A stretch of 64,000 nt of DNA from NCBI GenBank assembly GCA_030524675.1, contig JAUNGE010000003.1:16343-80342 (forward strand), read 5' to 3'. This DNA is from a bacterium (GTDB lineage: Bacteria > Bacillota > Clostridia > Lachnospirales > Lachnospiraceae). Made by a program: the position numbers and the translations under genes. Every line of letters starts with the position of its first letter. Position 1 is the first letter of the stretch. The notes beneath the pieces were generated by a model. The model did no database searches. It saw only the letters and a program-made list of their open reading frames with translations, and was not told the origin of the DNA. Below, piece by piece: positions 45,176-53,690 of the stretch.

Positions 45176-45616
45176 ATGCAAATTTATAAATCGCTTTATG
45201 AAAAATTGCTATCTGAGTTACCTGTATGTCCACCAGAGGTTGGCGGAATTTTGGGGACAAATCAGGATGTAGTCATACAATATTGGCTGGATAAAGGGAT
45301 TGAAAGTTCAGAGTACAAAATTTGTTCTTATATTCCTGATACACAGAAGATGAATAAAAAAATATCTGAATGGTGTGATGGTGGAATTACTTTTGCAGGA
45401 ATTTTTCATACACATTTTTGGGGGAATTTTACACTATCAAAAGGCGATATTGCTTATATCAGAAAAATAATGAACCATATGCCTGAAACGATTGAAAAAT
45501 TGTATTTTCCTATTATAACCATGCCGGAAAGAAAACTACATGTCTATGTTGCCATAAAAGGAATAGAAGTGATTATCAAAGAAGAAATATGCCAAGTTAA
45601 GGAGGATAAACCATGA
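45176..45616 (+). CDS. JAMM/MPN+ metalloprotease (JAB-domain)
   Basis: A 146-residue stand-alone JAB/MPN protein. The full JAMM zinc site is visible: E21 in PPEVGGILG, H78-T-H80 and, seven residues on, S88-x-x-D91 (FHTHFWGNFTLSKGD). Such enzymes cleave isopeptide or peptide bonds next to ubiquitin-like or other small modifiers; others release cysteine from sulfur-carrier conjugates. The start at 45176 follows AAAGGAA; the open frame begins at 45062 within copy 1. It overlaps the next gene by ATGA, so they are probably coupled. Confidence 0.85.
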   Translation: MQIYKSLYEKLLSELPVCPPEVGGILGTNQDVVIQYWLDKGIESSEYKICSYIPDTQKMNKKISEWCDGGITFAGIFHTHFWGNFTLSKGDIAYIRKIMNHMPETIEKLYFPIITMPERKLHVYVAIKGIEVIIKEEICQVKEDKP

Positions 45617-45789
45617 AAGAAAAAATTATTATTCCACAAGGGGTTTTTGAAGGAAACTGCTCTGACGATTGTATCTATGCAAATTTCCGTGACAGAGACA
45701 ATCAGGGAAGAGTGAAGTGTGAAGGTGGCTATGGCGGATATAACCACCCAGAAAATCGAAATGGCTGTTTTTATTATGAGAGAAGATAA
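45613..45789 (+). CDS. 58-residue Cys-rich small protein
   Basis: Starts at ATG 45613, overlapping the JAMM stop (ATGA), with a strong AAGGAGG in the right place. Product begins MKEKIIIPQGVFEGNCSDDC and has four cysteines (C16, C20, C36, C52), Gly/Tyr-rich (GGYGGYN) and ends FYYERR. The cysteines could bind metal or be the target of the JAMM enzyme. No family recognised; it lacks a GG tail like ubiquitin. Confidence 0.7.
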   Translation: MKEKIIIPQGVFEGNCSDDCIYANFRDRDNQGRVKCEGGYGGYNHPENRNGCFYYERR

Positions 45790-45943
45790 ATAGAGTTTAT
45801 TTTTTAATCATAGTCACAGAGACATGAATTTTTAGTCAATGCTATTATATCATATCTGATCAGAAGGTATTTTGTAACAAGAAAAAGCCCGATTTTCGGC
45901 GTTTTACAAATACCTATTAAAATAAGAAGGGGGAAGAAATGAG

Positions 45944-46678
45944 ATGTACAGACAATTATTATTGAGCACCGGCGGAGGAATATTGAGTAACAATCAGAAA
46001 GATAAGCAGGCACAGTGTGCGACACTGCTCATTGGACTTGGAGGAACTGGGGGAGATTGCCTGAAAAATTTAAAGCAGCAGGTATATAGCCGCCTGCAGG
46101 CAGATGACCCAAATGCAGTAGTGCCGACATATTCTCATATCAAGTTTTTGGCGATTGACGCAGACAAGAATACACTGAAAGGCGAGAAGGATAAGGAGAA
46201 AGGCAAGAAGAATAAAGATAACATTTATCCATTGGATGAAATGACAGAGTTTTTTGATATTTCCAGCTCTAATATCGAGACGTTGCTGATCAAAACAAAA
46301 GAGCTTTCTGGAAAACCGGAGTGCAAATGGCTGAAAACAACTAATCCAGAAACCGGAGAACAGGGACTTAAGATTTTGAGCGCTACCGCGGGTGCCGGCG
46401 GAGTTCGCCAGGTTGGGCGCCTGCTGCTGATGCAGAAATCCAATGAACTGGTTAATAAAATTCAGAATCTTATTCAGGAGGCCAAACGAGGATTCCCAGA
46501 GCAGGTAGATGTCAATGTCCATATTTTTTCAGGAATGGGAGGCGGCTCTGGCTCTGGAACATTTCTGGATGTTTGCTATCTAGTACAGAGGGCTTTGGAA
46601 AACATAGGAGAAGATGGGCACGCACTGACCTGCGGATATTTCTTTTGCCGGACGTCAACCTCAGCATTCCAGAAGTAG
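45944..46678 (+). CDS. tubulin-like GTPase, copy 2, N-terminal frame
   Basis: Paralog of the gene at 42587 with the same N-terminus (MYRQLLLSTGGGILSNNQKD), LLIGLGGTGGDCLKNLKQQV and the GTPase-like signature SGMGGGSGSGTFLD; it has an inserted Lys-rich segment near residue 80 (GEKDKEKGKKNKDN). The zero frame ends at 46678 with the same off-family tail as copy 1. A -1 shift at 46645 joins it to the frame ending at 49446 for a 1167-residue product. RBS AAGGGGGAAG upstream. The 45790-45943 gap is AT-rich with a CCGATTTTCGG hairpin. Confidence 0.85.
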   Translation: MYRQLLLSTGGGILSNNQKDKQAQCATLLIGLGGTGGDCLKNLKQQVYSRLQADDPNAVVPTYSHIKFLAIDADKNTLKGEKDKEKGKKNKDNIYPLDEMTEFFDISSSNIETLLIKTKELSGKPECKWLKTTNPETGEQGLKILSATAGAGGVRQVGRLLLMQKSNELVNKIQNLIQEAKRGFPEQVDVNVHIFSGMGGGSGSGTFLDVCYLVQRALENIGEDGHALTCGYFFCRTSTSAFQK

Positions 46679-46823
46679 CGGCAAAGAAAGATATTTCGAG
46701 TTATATTATGGCAAATGGTTTTGCAGCCATGAAAGAACTGGACTATTGTATGAACCTGGAAACCAATGGCGGAAGCTGGGATCAGGAATACAGAGGATTT
46801 CATATTGGTCCTGTGAGAAGACC
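46622..46823 (+). repeat. 202-bp tract identical to 43232-43433
   Basis: Copy-2 partner of the first identical tract, including the frameshift site. Confidence 0.85.
46639..46685 (+). other. candidate -1 frameshift site, copy 2
   Basis: Identical to the site in copy 1: codons TAT TTC TTT TGC in the zero frame, TTG CCG GAC in the -1 frame from 46645, with TTTGCCG able to pair with CGGCAAA 28 bases on. The shared lesion in a tract with no other difference can be gene conversion, or selection for frameshifting. Confidence 0.5.
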
Positions 46824-49446
46824 TCCGGTAAAATGCTGTCATTTGATTTCTGCTCATGCCACGAACGGCGCAACGTTGAACAAAGGGTATGAGTATGCTA
46901 TGAATGTGGTAGGAGATTTTGTTCTGCAGTTTCTGGTAGATAATGACATCAATATGCAGAGTCATATTTCGAATTATTATGCCTCCATGCAGCAAGTGTC
47001 AAAAGAATGTGGTGCAAATTATCAATACATTTTACTGGGAGCATCGAATGCAGTGGTTCCTATGCGTGAGATTACAACATATCTGGCAAGCAGATTATTT
47101 GAATCCATGTCCCAGGTACAGACGCAGTTTCCCACGAATGGAGCGATTGAGGATTTTGCAAAGAGCAATGAACTGACATACGAGCAGCTTTTGAAACTGC
47201 TGCTGGATAAGACTTCTTATCATATGCCAGTGATGGAGCTGGATGAGAAACTCTTTCGTGATATGTCAGAAGGTGATTTGGGAAATAATGATACATTAAT
47301 TCTGCCGGAAACGGTTTTACAGCCATACCGCAGCCTGCAGGCTAAGATGGCAGGTCAGGTAGAAACAAACATGCAGGCGCTGCTGCATCCTTGGGAAAAA
47401 GGGAAGCTGAAAGAAAAACAGAATAGTATTTCGCGGGTTTGGCGTACCTACGGTGCATTGAGCGATATTGTCTCAAATCCGGAATATGGACCTTTCTATG
47501 CGGCGGCTATGTTAAATGGGAGCGGAAGAAAAAATCTGGTAGACGGTCTGAAAGGCGTATTGGAAACAGTTCAGACAAAACTGAAACAGTGCAGAGGAGA
47601 TTTGTTTTTGCGTATAAAAGAAGTAAAACAGGCGCGGCATGCCTTTCTGCATCCTGGTCTGTTGAAGAAAGATCGTAAAAGGTTGTTCAACACCTTTATC
47701 GCTGCCGTTGCACGGTACATGTCTGATACGTGCTTCATTGATGTTTTGAGCAAAATGGAAGGCATGCTTCGAAAGATGATAGAACAGTTTACTGGTCTTT
47801 ATAGAGAATGTTTTGAACCATATGCCCAGGTGAATCAGGAGTTAATGGAAACATTCCACGAAAATTATCAGATAATTTCAAGTGACTCTGTTTCTGCCAG
47901 CCTGGAAGATCCGTTTGTTATGCCGCTTTTTAAAATGGATGAAGATATGAGAGAGACATTGGATAAAGCAGTGGAATCTATGGATATGGTACAGGAAACA
48001 ACAAGATTTCAAGCAGCAATGTTCTCTGATATGGATGTATGGATAATGAGAGAAGAATCTAAAATTGTAAAATTTATTTCAGACTATATTGTAAATGCAT
48101 TTGCTGTCTATACGCAAAAAACGATTACGAATTATTTGCAGATGTATTTTAGAACAAATAAACCAGAAGAGGTCGCAGCCAAAACACATACGGAGATTTT
48201 ACGTCCGTTAAGTATGAAAGCAACACCTCTTTTCTGGAAAAAATCAAACTACAATCCTGTTCAGGGAAATCTGGGATATTGTTCGATTCCAGACGAAGCG
48301 GCAGAGATTATCCATGCGGCAGAACGGCTGCTGACATCCAATCCAGATTTGAGACTAGTAAAGAGTAAGTTTGCGAATCGTATTTTTATGCTCAGATGCC
48401 TCTGCGGCGTTCCCATGTTTGCCTACAATGGTGTTCAGGTGTATTGTCAGAGATACATGAGTGATACTTCTGTCGGAAAACATTTGTATGAATATACTTC
48501 GCAGGATTCACGCGACTGGCGCACGCTTTCCAACCTGCAGCCGTACAGTATCATTGAAAATCCTTCTTCAGAGATGCTTGCAAAAGAACAGGAATATGAG
48601 CAGGCGATAAAAAGAGAACTGGTTAGAATCAATCCGCTGACAGGTGTAGATTATCAGTTGGTACAGTATAGCGGAATAGAAGAATTGGAAAAGTCGGCAA
48701 AGAAAGCAGAAGCAAGCAGAGATGATGCAGAGATACAGAAAGTAAAAGCAGAAATTCAGGAATATCGAATGGAACGAAAACCTATAAAATACTTTGCAAT
48801 TCCAAATGATGGTGCGAGAGGGCATGAAGAAAAAGTAAGAAAAGACCATGTTATGGATTCTAAGGTGCTGACGGACGTCATCCATGAAGAACTGGAAAAA
48901 TTAAACCGATTGGATGCGTGGGATAAGAAAATGAACGAGATTCTGGAAGAAGAAGAACAGAAACGCAGAAACAAGATGGAAGAAGAAGAACAGAAACGCA
49001 GAAACAAAATGGAGCAGGAAACAAAACAGGAACAGTTCCGCACTGCGGTTTATACAGGCGTCTTCTCCTATGTGCTTCCAAAAGTGATTTATACGAAAGT
49101 AAAATTCGGTATGACAAAAGACATCATTCTCAGTGACATTAAAACAGAACCATTGGGGAAGATGGTGCCGTTATATCAGGCATATCTTACATATCAGGCA
49201 ATGCCGGAAAAAGAGCAGAAAGAGATTGCGGATGAATGTACTAACAGACTGGACGATTTGCAGGAATGGGGTAAAAAAATCAGTGAAACTATGACTGCTT
49301 TGGAGACGACTTTCAGCGACCGTTATATGAATACTATGCAGAATCAGGCAAAGAGAGTTCCAGATATGACAGAGGAGATAGAAGAATTTTTGCTTGATTT
49401 CAGACAGGGAATGGAAGAATTCCGCATGATGTATGGAATTGTGTAA
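46645..49446 (+). CDS. tubulin-like protein, copy 2, C-terminal frame (full length)
   Basis: About 933 codons in the -1 frame relative to 45944. It begins LPDVNLSIPEVAAKKDISSY, continues through a large helical region, and after the point where copy 1 stops has a long charged section: AKKAEASRDDAEIQKVKAEI, then two near-perfect 10-residue repeats of EEEQKRRNKM (about 48947-49013), a coiled coil. The C-terminus (LDDLQEWGKKISETMTALET) is helical. Likely cytoplasmic; with the N-terminal domain it would form a 1167-residue tubulin-like protein that could polymerise. It is only made intact if the frame break is bypassed. Confidence 0.8.
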   Translation: MPDVNLSIPEVAAKKDISSYIMANGFAAMKELDYCMNLETNGGSWDQEYRGFHIGPVRRPPVKCCHLISAHATNGATLNKGYEYAMNVVGDFVLQFLVDNDINMQSHISNYYASMQQVSKECGANYQYILLGASNAVVPMREITTYLASRLFESMSQVQTQFPTNGAIEDFAKSNELTYEQLLKLLLDKTSYHMPVMELDEKLFRDMSEGDLGNNDTLILPETVLQPYRSLQAKMAGQVETNMQALLHPWEKGKLKEKQNSISRVWRTYGALSDIVSNPEYGPFYAAAMLNGSGRKNLVDGLKGVLETVQTKLKQCRGDLFLRIKEVKQARHAFLHPGLLKKDRKRLFNTFIAAVARYMSDTCFIDVLSKMEGMLRKMIEQFTGLYRECFEPYAQVNQELMETFHENYQIISSDSVSASLEDPFVMPLFKMDEDMRETLDKAVESMDMVQETTRFQAAMFSDMDVWIMREESKIVKFISDYIVNAFAVYTQKTITNYLQMYFRTNKPEEVAAKTHTEILRPLSMKATPLFWKKSNYNPVQGNLGYCSIPDEAAEIIHAAERLLTSNPDLRLVKSKFANRIFMLRCLCGVPMFAYNGVQVYCQRYMSDTSVGKHLYEYTSQDSRDWRTLSNLQPYSIIENPSSEMLAKEQEYEQAIKRELVRINPLTGVDYQLVQYSGIEELEKSAKKAEASRDDAEIQKVKAEIQEYRMERKPIKYFAIPNDGARGHEEKVRKDHVMDSKVLTDVIHEELEKLNRLDAWDKKMNEILEEEEQKRRNKMEEEEQKRRNKMEQETKQEQFRTAVYTGVFSYVLPKVIYTKVKFGMTKDIILSDIKTEPLGKMVPLYQAYLTYQAMPEKEQKEIADECTNRLDDLQEWGKKISETMTALETTFSDRYMNTMQNQAKRVPDMTEEIEEFLLDFRQGMEEFRMMYGIV
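47524..48120 (+). repeat. 597-bp tract identical to 44125-44721
   Basis: Copy-2 partner of the second identical tract between the tandem tubulin-like genes. Confidence 0.85.
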
Positions 49447-49470
49447 TCGGTACAGATACAGGAGAAATGT

Positions 49471-51333
49471 ATGAATGACAATACGATACAATTCATGTCT
49501 GAATTGCTTGAGACATGGACCAAACGTCTGGATAATCAGTTTGTGAATCATAATACTGGCAATATGCCCCATTATCCTCTGCTGCTGCTGTTTCATGGAG
49601 AGAATGCTCTGGAGGCGCAGCAGGAGGTTTCTCTGGCTCTGCATCGCGGATGGTCTGGCAGAGCAAATGCCGTTGGACAGATATATCAGAAGGAAGGAAC
49701 GTCCTGGAGAATAGACGCGGCGGAAGGAACCAGGGAAGAAATGGATGAATATGGATTCCAAGATATGATAGATGAGGTGCAGGCGGACGATGAAAATTTT
49801 CAGTCCATGCGTTATCTGATTCTGTGCAATATCTACAGTTCTAGAGACTATGAAAGCTGTGAAGCGTTTCAGAGAGAATTTGAGAGAACAGTAGCTTTTG
49901 TACGTCAAGAACTAGGATTGACAAACTGTATGGTGCTGCATATCGTATTGCTGGACGAAGCCAGCAGGGGAAGAAACATATCACGTGAGATTCTTAAGTA
50001 TCTTCAGGAATACCTTCCAGAAAAAAGGCAGGAAGAGTCTATTGTTGTTCTTAGCAACAGGTTGAAAAATGGAGTTCTTTTGAATGGAGAAAAATTGCGT
50101 GAGAACTATACGTTGATTGGAAGTCTGCTGGTGCTTTTGAATAGTTCTGATTCTCGGCACCAGATGGTAATGGAAGAGTTTTTTCCAAGAAGCAGCAATT
50201 TTGTTTTAACAGTTTCTTATGTTTTGCTTGAACGGCCGAATAAAAAGATATGCATGGCTGTCATGCAGTCCGCTTTGAACTGGATGGACGAGAATCAGAT
50301 TCTGGATATGAAGCTCGACTTTAATACGGTATGCCAGAGACTGCAGATAAGCGGCGGCAGTATGAAATGGCTGGAGGAATTTTATAATTTACAAGTAAAA
50401 CCTCAGATTCCGCCGGTAGAAGTGCTGGAATATTTGCCCCGCCAAGACGCTTCTTTGAAAAGCATCAGCAGTATGAGTGTTTCTGTATTTGAACAGGAAA
50501 CGATGGGGACATTTGCAGCATTTTCAGAGAGGCTGGACGTATTTGATGAAATGGTATTTATTACATTTACAAATGAATTCTGCAAATTTTTAAGAAAGAC
50601 CATATCATCAGGAGAAGCGGCAGTTTCTCTGTCAAATGAAACAGCGGAAAGGCTGTTGTCTCAGATTCACAGAAAGGAAAGTTCTTCTGAAATATCGGCA
50701 GGGGAGTATATGATGGATTCTTTTAAAAAGAGATTTTTGACTCGGGCATTGGAGATTTGCAAAGATGAGATGAAAAAATATCATGAAGAATCTTTAAAAA
50801 GAACCAAACAGTTGAAAACACTGCGGAAAGAATTTCAGCAGACATATCATATGGCGGCTGCCGACAGGGGATTGAAGGAGTTTTATACGGATCTGACAGA
50901 CTCTTTTTTGAAAAACGGATATGGGAACGAGTTGCTTCAACGTTATAGCGAAGGCGGAGAAAAGCAGATTTACAATGTATTAAACAGGTTTTTTGATATA
51001 TTTACAAGTACGGAGGATATTTTTTCTAAACCGCTGGACCAGGAAATGGCGATTCGCATGGGAGAGGATAGAGCCAGAGTCCAACAGGTAATCCGCGAAG
51101 AAATCATGAGCGGAGTAAGTGACAGGGCACGAATTCAGACGCCATTTTCCCTCAGTACAATCAGCAAGACGATTATGACAAATCAACAAGATGAAAGAGC
51201 GCATGATACTACTTTATTTCAATATTTGAAGTCGCTGTTTTCTTCTGATGCAAACATTAGATTTTATGATACAGGAGATAGAAACCGGATTGAGGTGATA
51301 TTTCTGCATCAGGTGGGTGATTTGGATATGTAA
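49471..51333 (+). CDS. uncharacterised 620-residue protein of the GTPase/tubulin operon
   Basis: No recognised domain. The N-terminal region has hydrophobic strand-like stretches with acidic ends (HYPLLLLFHGENALEAQQEV, YLILCNIYSS, MVLHIVLLDEASRG), compatible with an alpha/beta fold, then helices with Lys/Glu runs (EMKKYHEESLKRTKQLKTLR). It has no signal peptide and no membrane helix. An AGGAG ribosome site precedes the ATG. It follows copy 2 of the tubulin-like gene and may be an adaptor for it. Confidence 0.7.
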   Translation: MNDNTIQFMSELLETWTKRLDNQFVNHNTGNMPHYPLLLLFHGENALEAQQEVSLALHRGWSGRANAVGQIYQKEGTSWRIDAAEGTREEMDEYGFQDMIDEVQADDENFQSMRYLILCNIYSSRDYESCEAFQREFERTVAFVRQELGLTNCMVLHIVLLDEASRGRNISREILKYLQEYLPEKRQEESIVVLSNRLKNGVLLNGEKLRENYTLIGSLLVLLNSSDSRHQMVMEEFFPRSSNFVLTVSYVLLERPNKKICMAVMQSALNWMDENQILDMKLDFNTVCQRLQISGGSMKWLEEFYNLQVKPQIPPVEVLEYLPRQDASLKSISSMSVSVFEQETMGTFAAFSERLDVFDEMVFITFTNEFCKFLRKTISSGEAAVSLSNETAERLLSQIHRKESSSEISAGEYMMDSFKKRFLTRALEICKDEMKKYHEESLKRTKQLKTLRKEFQQTYHMAAADRGLKEFYTDLTDSFLKNGYGNELLQRYSEGGEKQIYNVLNRFFDIFTSTEDIFSKPLDQEMAIRMGEDRARVQQVIREEIMSGVSDRARIQTPFSLSTISKTIMTNQQDERAHDTTLFQYLKSLFSSDANIRFYDTGDRNRIEVIFLHQVGDLDM

Positions 51334-51341
51334 GGCTATCA

Positions 51342-51382
51342 GGGGCAAAATATGGGAGATACACCTTTTTGCCCCGCTCTTT
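51342..51382 (+). terminator. terminator-like hairpin inside the operon
   Basis: GGGGCAAAA (51342-51350) pairs with TTTTGCCCC (51367-51375), then GCTCTTTTG. It lies in the 63-base gap before the next gene, whose ribosome site (AAGGAGAG) follows directly. It may act as a partial terminator that reduces expression of the distal genes. Confidence 0.65.
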
Positions 51383-51396
51383 TGTAAGGAGAGAGT

Positions 51397-52119
51397 ATGA
51401 AAATTGAATTTAACAGGGAAGAGAGAGAACGGTATGTCGTTAATCCGCGGACAGAAAAGCGGAATGGAAAGAGATATTTAAAAGCAGACATTTGTGGATG
51501 CGAATACATCATAGTTTGGATGTTTCCTCTTCAGAAAATGAGAGAAATTTTTTCTGAAGAAGTAAAAGATGCATTGAAACATCTGGCAGAAACAAAAGGT
51601 TCCTATTTCCTGAAATTGACGGAGGAAGAAATAGAAGGGACAGAAAAGAAGTTCAGTATTTGTGCATTTGTGAATTATAAGAGAAGCGGCGATGCAGTTG
51701 AGATTCCAGACCGACCTGCAAGCCTCGCTGTGTGCGGTGCAAAATATGATAAATCATCCGATACCTTTGTGATTTATCTGCCGGATGAAAAACTGAACTA
51801 TAAGACGGATATTTCTATGGAAATCCGGTATATGGTAAGACCATATCAAACTGCTAGAGTAATCTCGAAAGGTTTCTTTCGTAGGAAGATAGTGGAAAAC
51901 AGGGAGGAGCAGGGAGTATATGAGGTAAAATTTGAAGCTTCTTCGGGGTATACAGATGCGGGAATCTGGTATGAATTTGTAATCAAAGGCAAGAAATACT
52001 GTTATCCGGTTACCGCAGTTATGCTCGGCAAATCTGTGCGGATTCGCTGCCCAGAGGGAAACAGCCTGAAGTTTCAAGCTGTTTCAGGGATTGTGTTGAA
52101 AAAAGTGGAGGGATTATAA
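51397..52119 (+). CDS. uncharacterised beta-rich protein
   Basis: A 240-residue soluble protein beginning MKIEFNREERERYVVNPRTE. It has no membrane helix and no catalytic motif I recognise. Alternating strands (DTFVIYLPDEK, SMEIRYMVRPYQ, VYEVKFEASSGY, VTAVMLGKSVRIRCP) suggest one or two beta-sandwich domains, perhaps for protein binding. Its stop is 3 bases before the GTPase gene, so the two are probably translationally linked. Confidence 0.7.
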   Translation: MKIEFNREERERYVVNPRTEKRNGKRYLKADICGCEYIIVWMFPLQKMREIFSEEVKDALKHLAETKGSYFLKLTEEEIEGTEKKFSICAFVNYKRSGDAVEIPDRPASLAVCGAKYDKSSDTFVIYLPDEKLNYKTDISMEIRYMVRPYQTARVISKGFFRRKIVENREEQGVYEVKFEASSGYTDAGIWYEFVIKGKKYCYPVTAVMLGKSVRIRCPEGNSLKFQAVSGIVLKKVEGL

Positions 52120-52122
52120 AAA

Positions 52123-53661
52123 ATGCCAATATCAAATATGAAAATTACGTGTCCTTATTGTTTTGGGGAATTTTCTCATACAAAAGTTCATTTTAGAATG
52201 GAAACGTATTTTGGTGCAGACGAGTTGAATGATGAAGGCAGGATGTGGGCGGATTTGGAGAAAATGGAAGAGACACCCCATGTCGCAGAGCTGAAAAGGC
52301 AGACAAGGATACGGAGTCCTTTTGTATATAAAGATGATGAGAAGTATATCAAGTTCTGGAAAACATATGGTGAGACAACAGAGATGGCAGCAGGATTAGA
52401 CAGAGAACTTCCTTTTCCAGTTTATCAGCTTGCAATCCTGGATCCGGCAGATGAACTCGGGCAGCAGGGACTGAAAGTGAAAAATCCAAATGAAACGGGG
52501 GAATTGCAGTACCTGGAATTTGATCAGGATGGCATGGCAGTAGCGGTGACGGATATATTTGGAAAAACGACAAGGAGAAGAGTGTGTCCGGAATGCCATA
52601 ATCCGCTTCCATTATTATATGGGAAAAATCCGGTCAAATTTATTTCTGTAATCGGTGTGACAGGAGCAGGAAAAACGGTGTATATCTCGCAGCTGTTAAA
52701 ACATATGTCAAAGTATAGCGCATATGCGAAGCTGGTGCCGAATTTTACGTCGAATCATGAAAGCAATTTTATTGAACAAAATCCGGTAGAGAGAGATAAG
52801 CCGCTGCCCAATGCGACCATGCGCGGACAGCTTTCTCAGCCTCTGTTCTATGATATTCTGCAGGTAAATGCGTGGGGAAGGAAAACAACAAATACGATTG
52901 TAATCTATGATATTGCGGGTGAAGACTGTATTGACACAACTGCTATGGATAATAAGATGCGGTTTGTGGAAAAAGCAGATGGTATTATTTTGCTAATTGA
53001 TCCGAGTCAGCTGGAGTTGACACAGGAAACTCTGGAGAGAAGTGCAGAGCCGGATTTGGTACTGCAGACCATACATACCAGTTTTGTGGCAAGCAATTCA
53101 GGAAAAAATGAGAAATATAATAAACCAGTGGCAGTGTGCGTATCCAAGAGTGATAAATTTGCCGATAATCTGGAATTGGTAATGCAAGACATTTCTCCTG
53201 TGATTGATGAGAATTCAGGAGAAAATCTGCCGCTGTTCAATGCGACTGATTACAATGTGTTGGAGCCACAGATCAAAGCTTTGATGAATGATGCTCTGAA
53301 AGTACGCCTAGAAACAGAGTACAGCAATTTTAATTATTTTGTATTTTCTGCGACAGGCTGTCCCGTGGAGGAGCGAATGGATGAAAGAGGGAGAAGACGG
53401 TCATTTTTGGCAGGTCCTCCTTTTCCAAAGCGGATTGCAGAACCTCTGTTATGGATGTTTCATCAGTTTGGGTATATCAAATCGGATATCCCTGTCAGAT
53501 TGCCAGTTAAAAGACCAGAATATCGGGTGCGCAGAGAAGAGATAAGAAAAGGATTTTTGGGCTTGGGGAGAAAGAAAGTAACTGTAGAATCAGAAATGAC
53601 GCCAGAGCAGAAAGAACAGCTCTGGTATGAAGAACCCAAGTACTCCGAAAGAAAATTTTAA
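52123..53661 (+). CDS. TRAFAC-type (double-GTPase-2-like) GTPase with zinc ribbons
   Basis: A 512-residue GTPase. Zinc ribbon cysteines C10/C13 (CPYC) and C155/C158 (CPECHNPLPLLYG) precede a G domain with G1 GVTGAGKT (178-185), G3 DIAGED (263-268) and G4 SKSD (341-344). This composition matches the double-GTPase-2 family that comparative genomics links to GTPase-centred conflict systems. The C-terminal ~90 residues are basic. It is cytoplasmic and followed 29 bases later by a probable GTPase-associated protein. Confidence 0.82.
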   Translation: MPISNMKITCPYCFGEFSHTKVHFRMETYFGADELNDEGRMWADLEKMEETPHVAELKRQTRIRSPFVYKDDEKYIKFWKTYGETTEMAAGLDRELPFPVYQLAILDPADELGQQGLKVKNPNETGELQYLEFDQDGMAVAVTDIFGKTTRRRVCPECHNPLPLLYGKNPVKFISVIGVTGAGKTVYISQLLKHMSKYSAYAKLVPNFTSNHESNFIEQNPVERDKPLPNATMRGQLSQPLFYDILQVNAWGRKTTNTIVIYDIAGEDCIDTTAMDNKMRFVEKADGIILLIDPSQLELTQETLERSAEPDLVLQTIHTSFVASNSGKNEKYNKPVAVCVSKSDKFADNLELVMQDISPVIDENSGENLPLFNATDYNVLEPQIKALMNDALKVRLETEYSNFNYFVFSATGCPVEERMDERGRRRSFLAGPPFPKRIAEPLLWMFHQFGYIKSDIPVRLPVKRPEYRVRREEIRKGFLGLGRKKVTVESEMTPEQKEQLWYEEPKYSERKF

Positions 53662-53690
53662 CTGGATGAGACAGTACAGAAAGGGGACGT

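Noticed and set aside
48947..49013. A CRISPR-like or functional DNA repeat
   Set aside because: It is two in-frame copies of a 10-codon Glu/Lys/Arg-rich coiled-coil unit, so a protein repeat.
49471..51333. Annotation of the 620-residue protein as an ATPase
   Set aside because: No Walker A or B motif is present; hydrophobic strand-like stretches alone are not enough.
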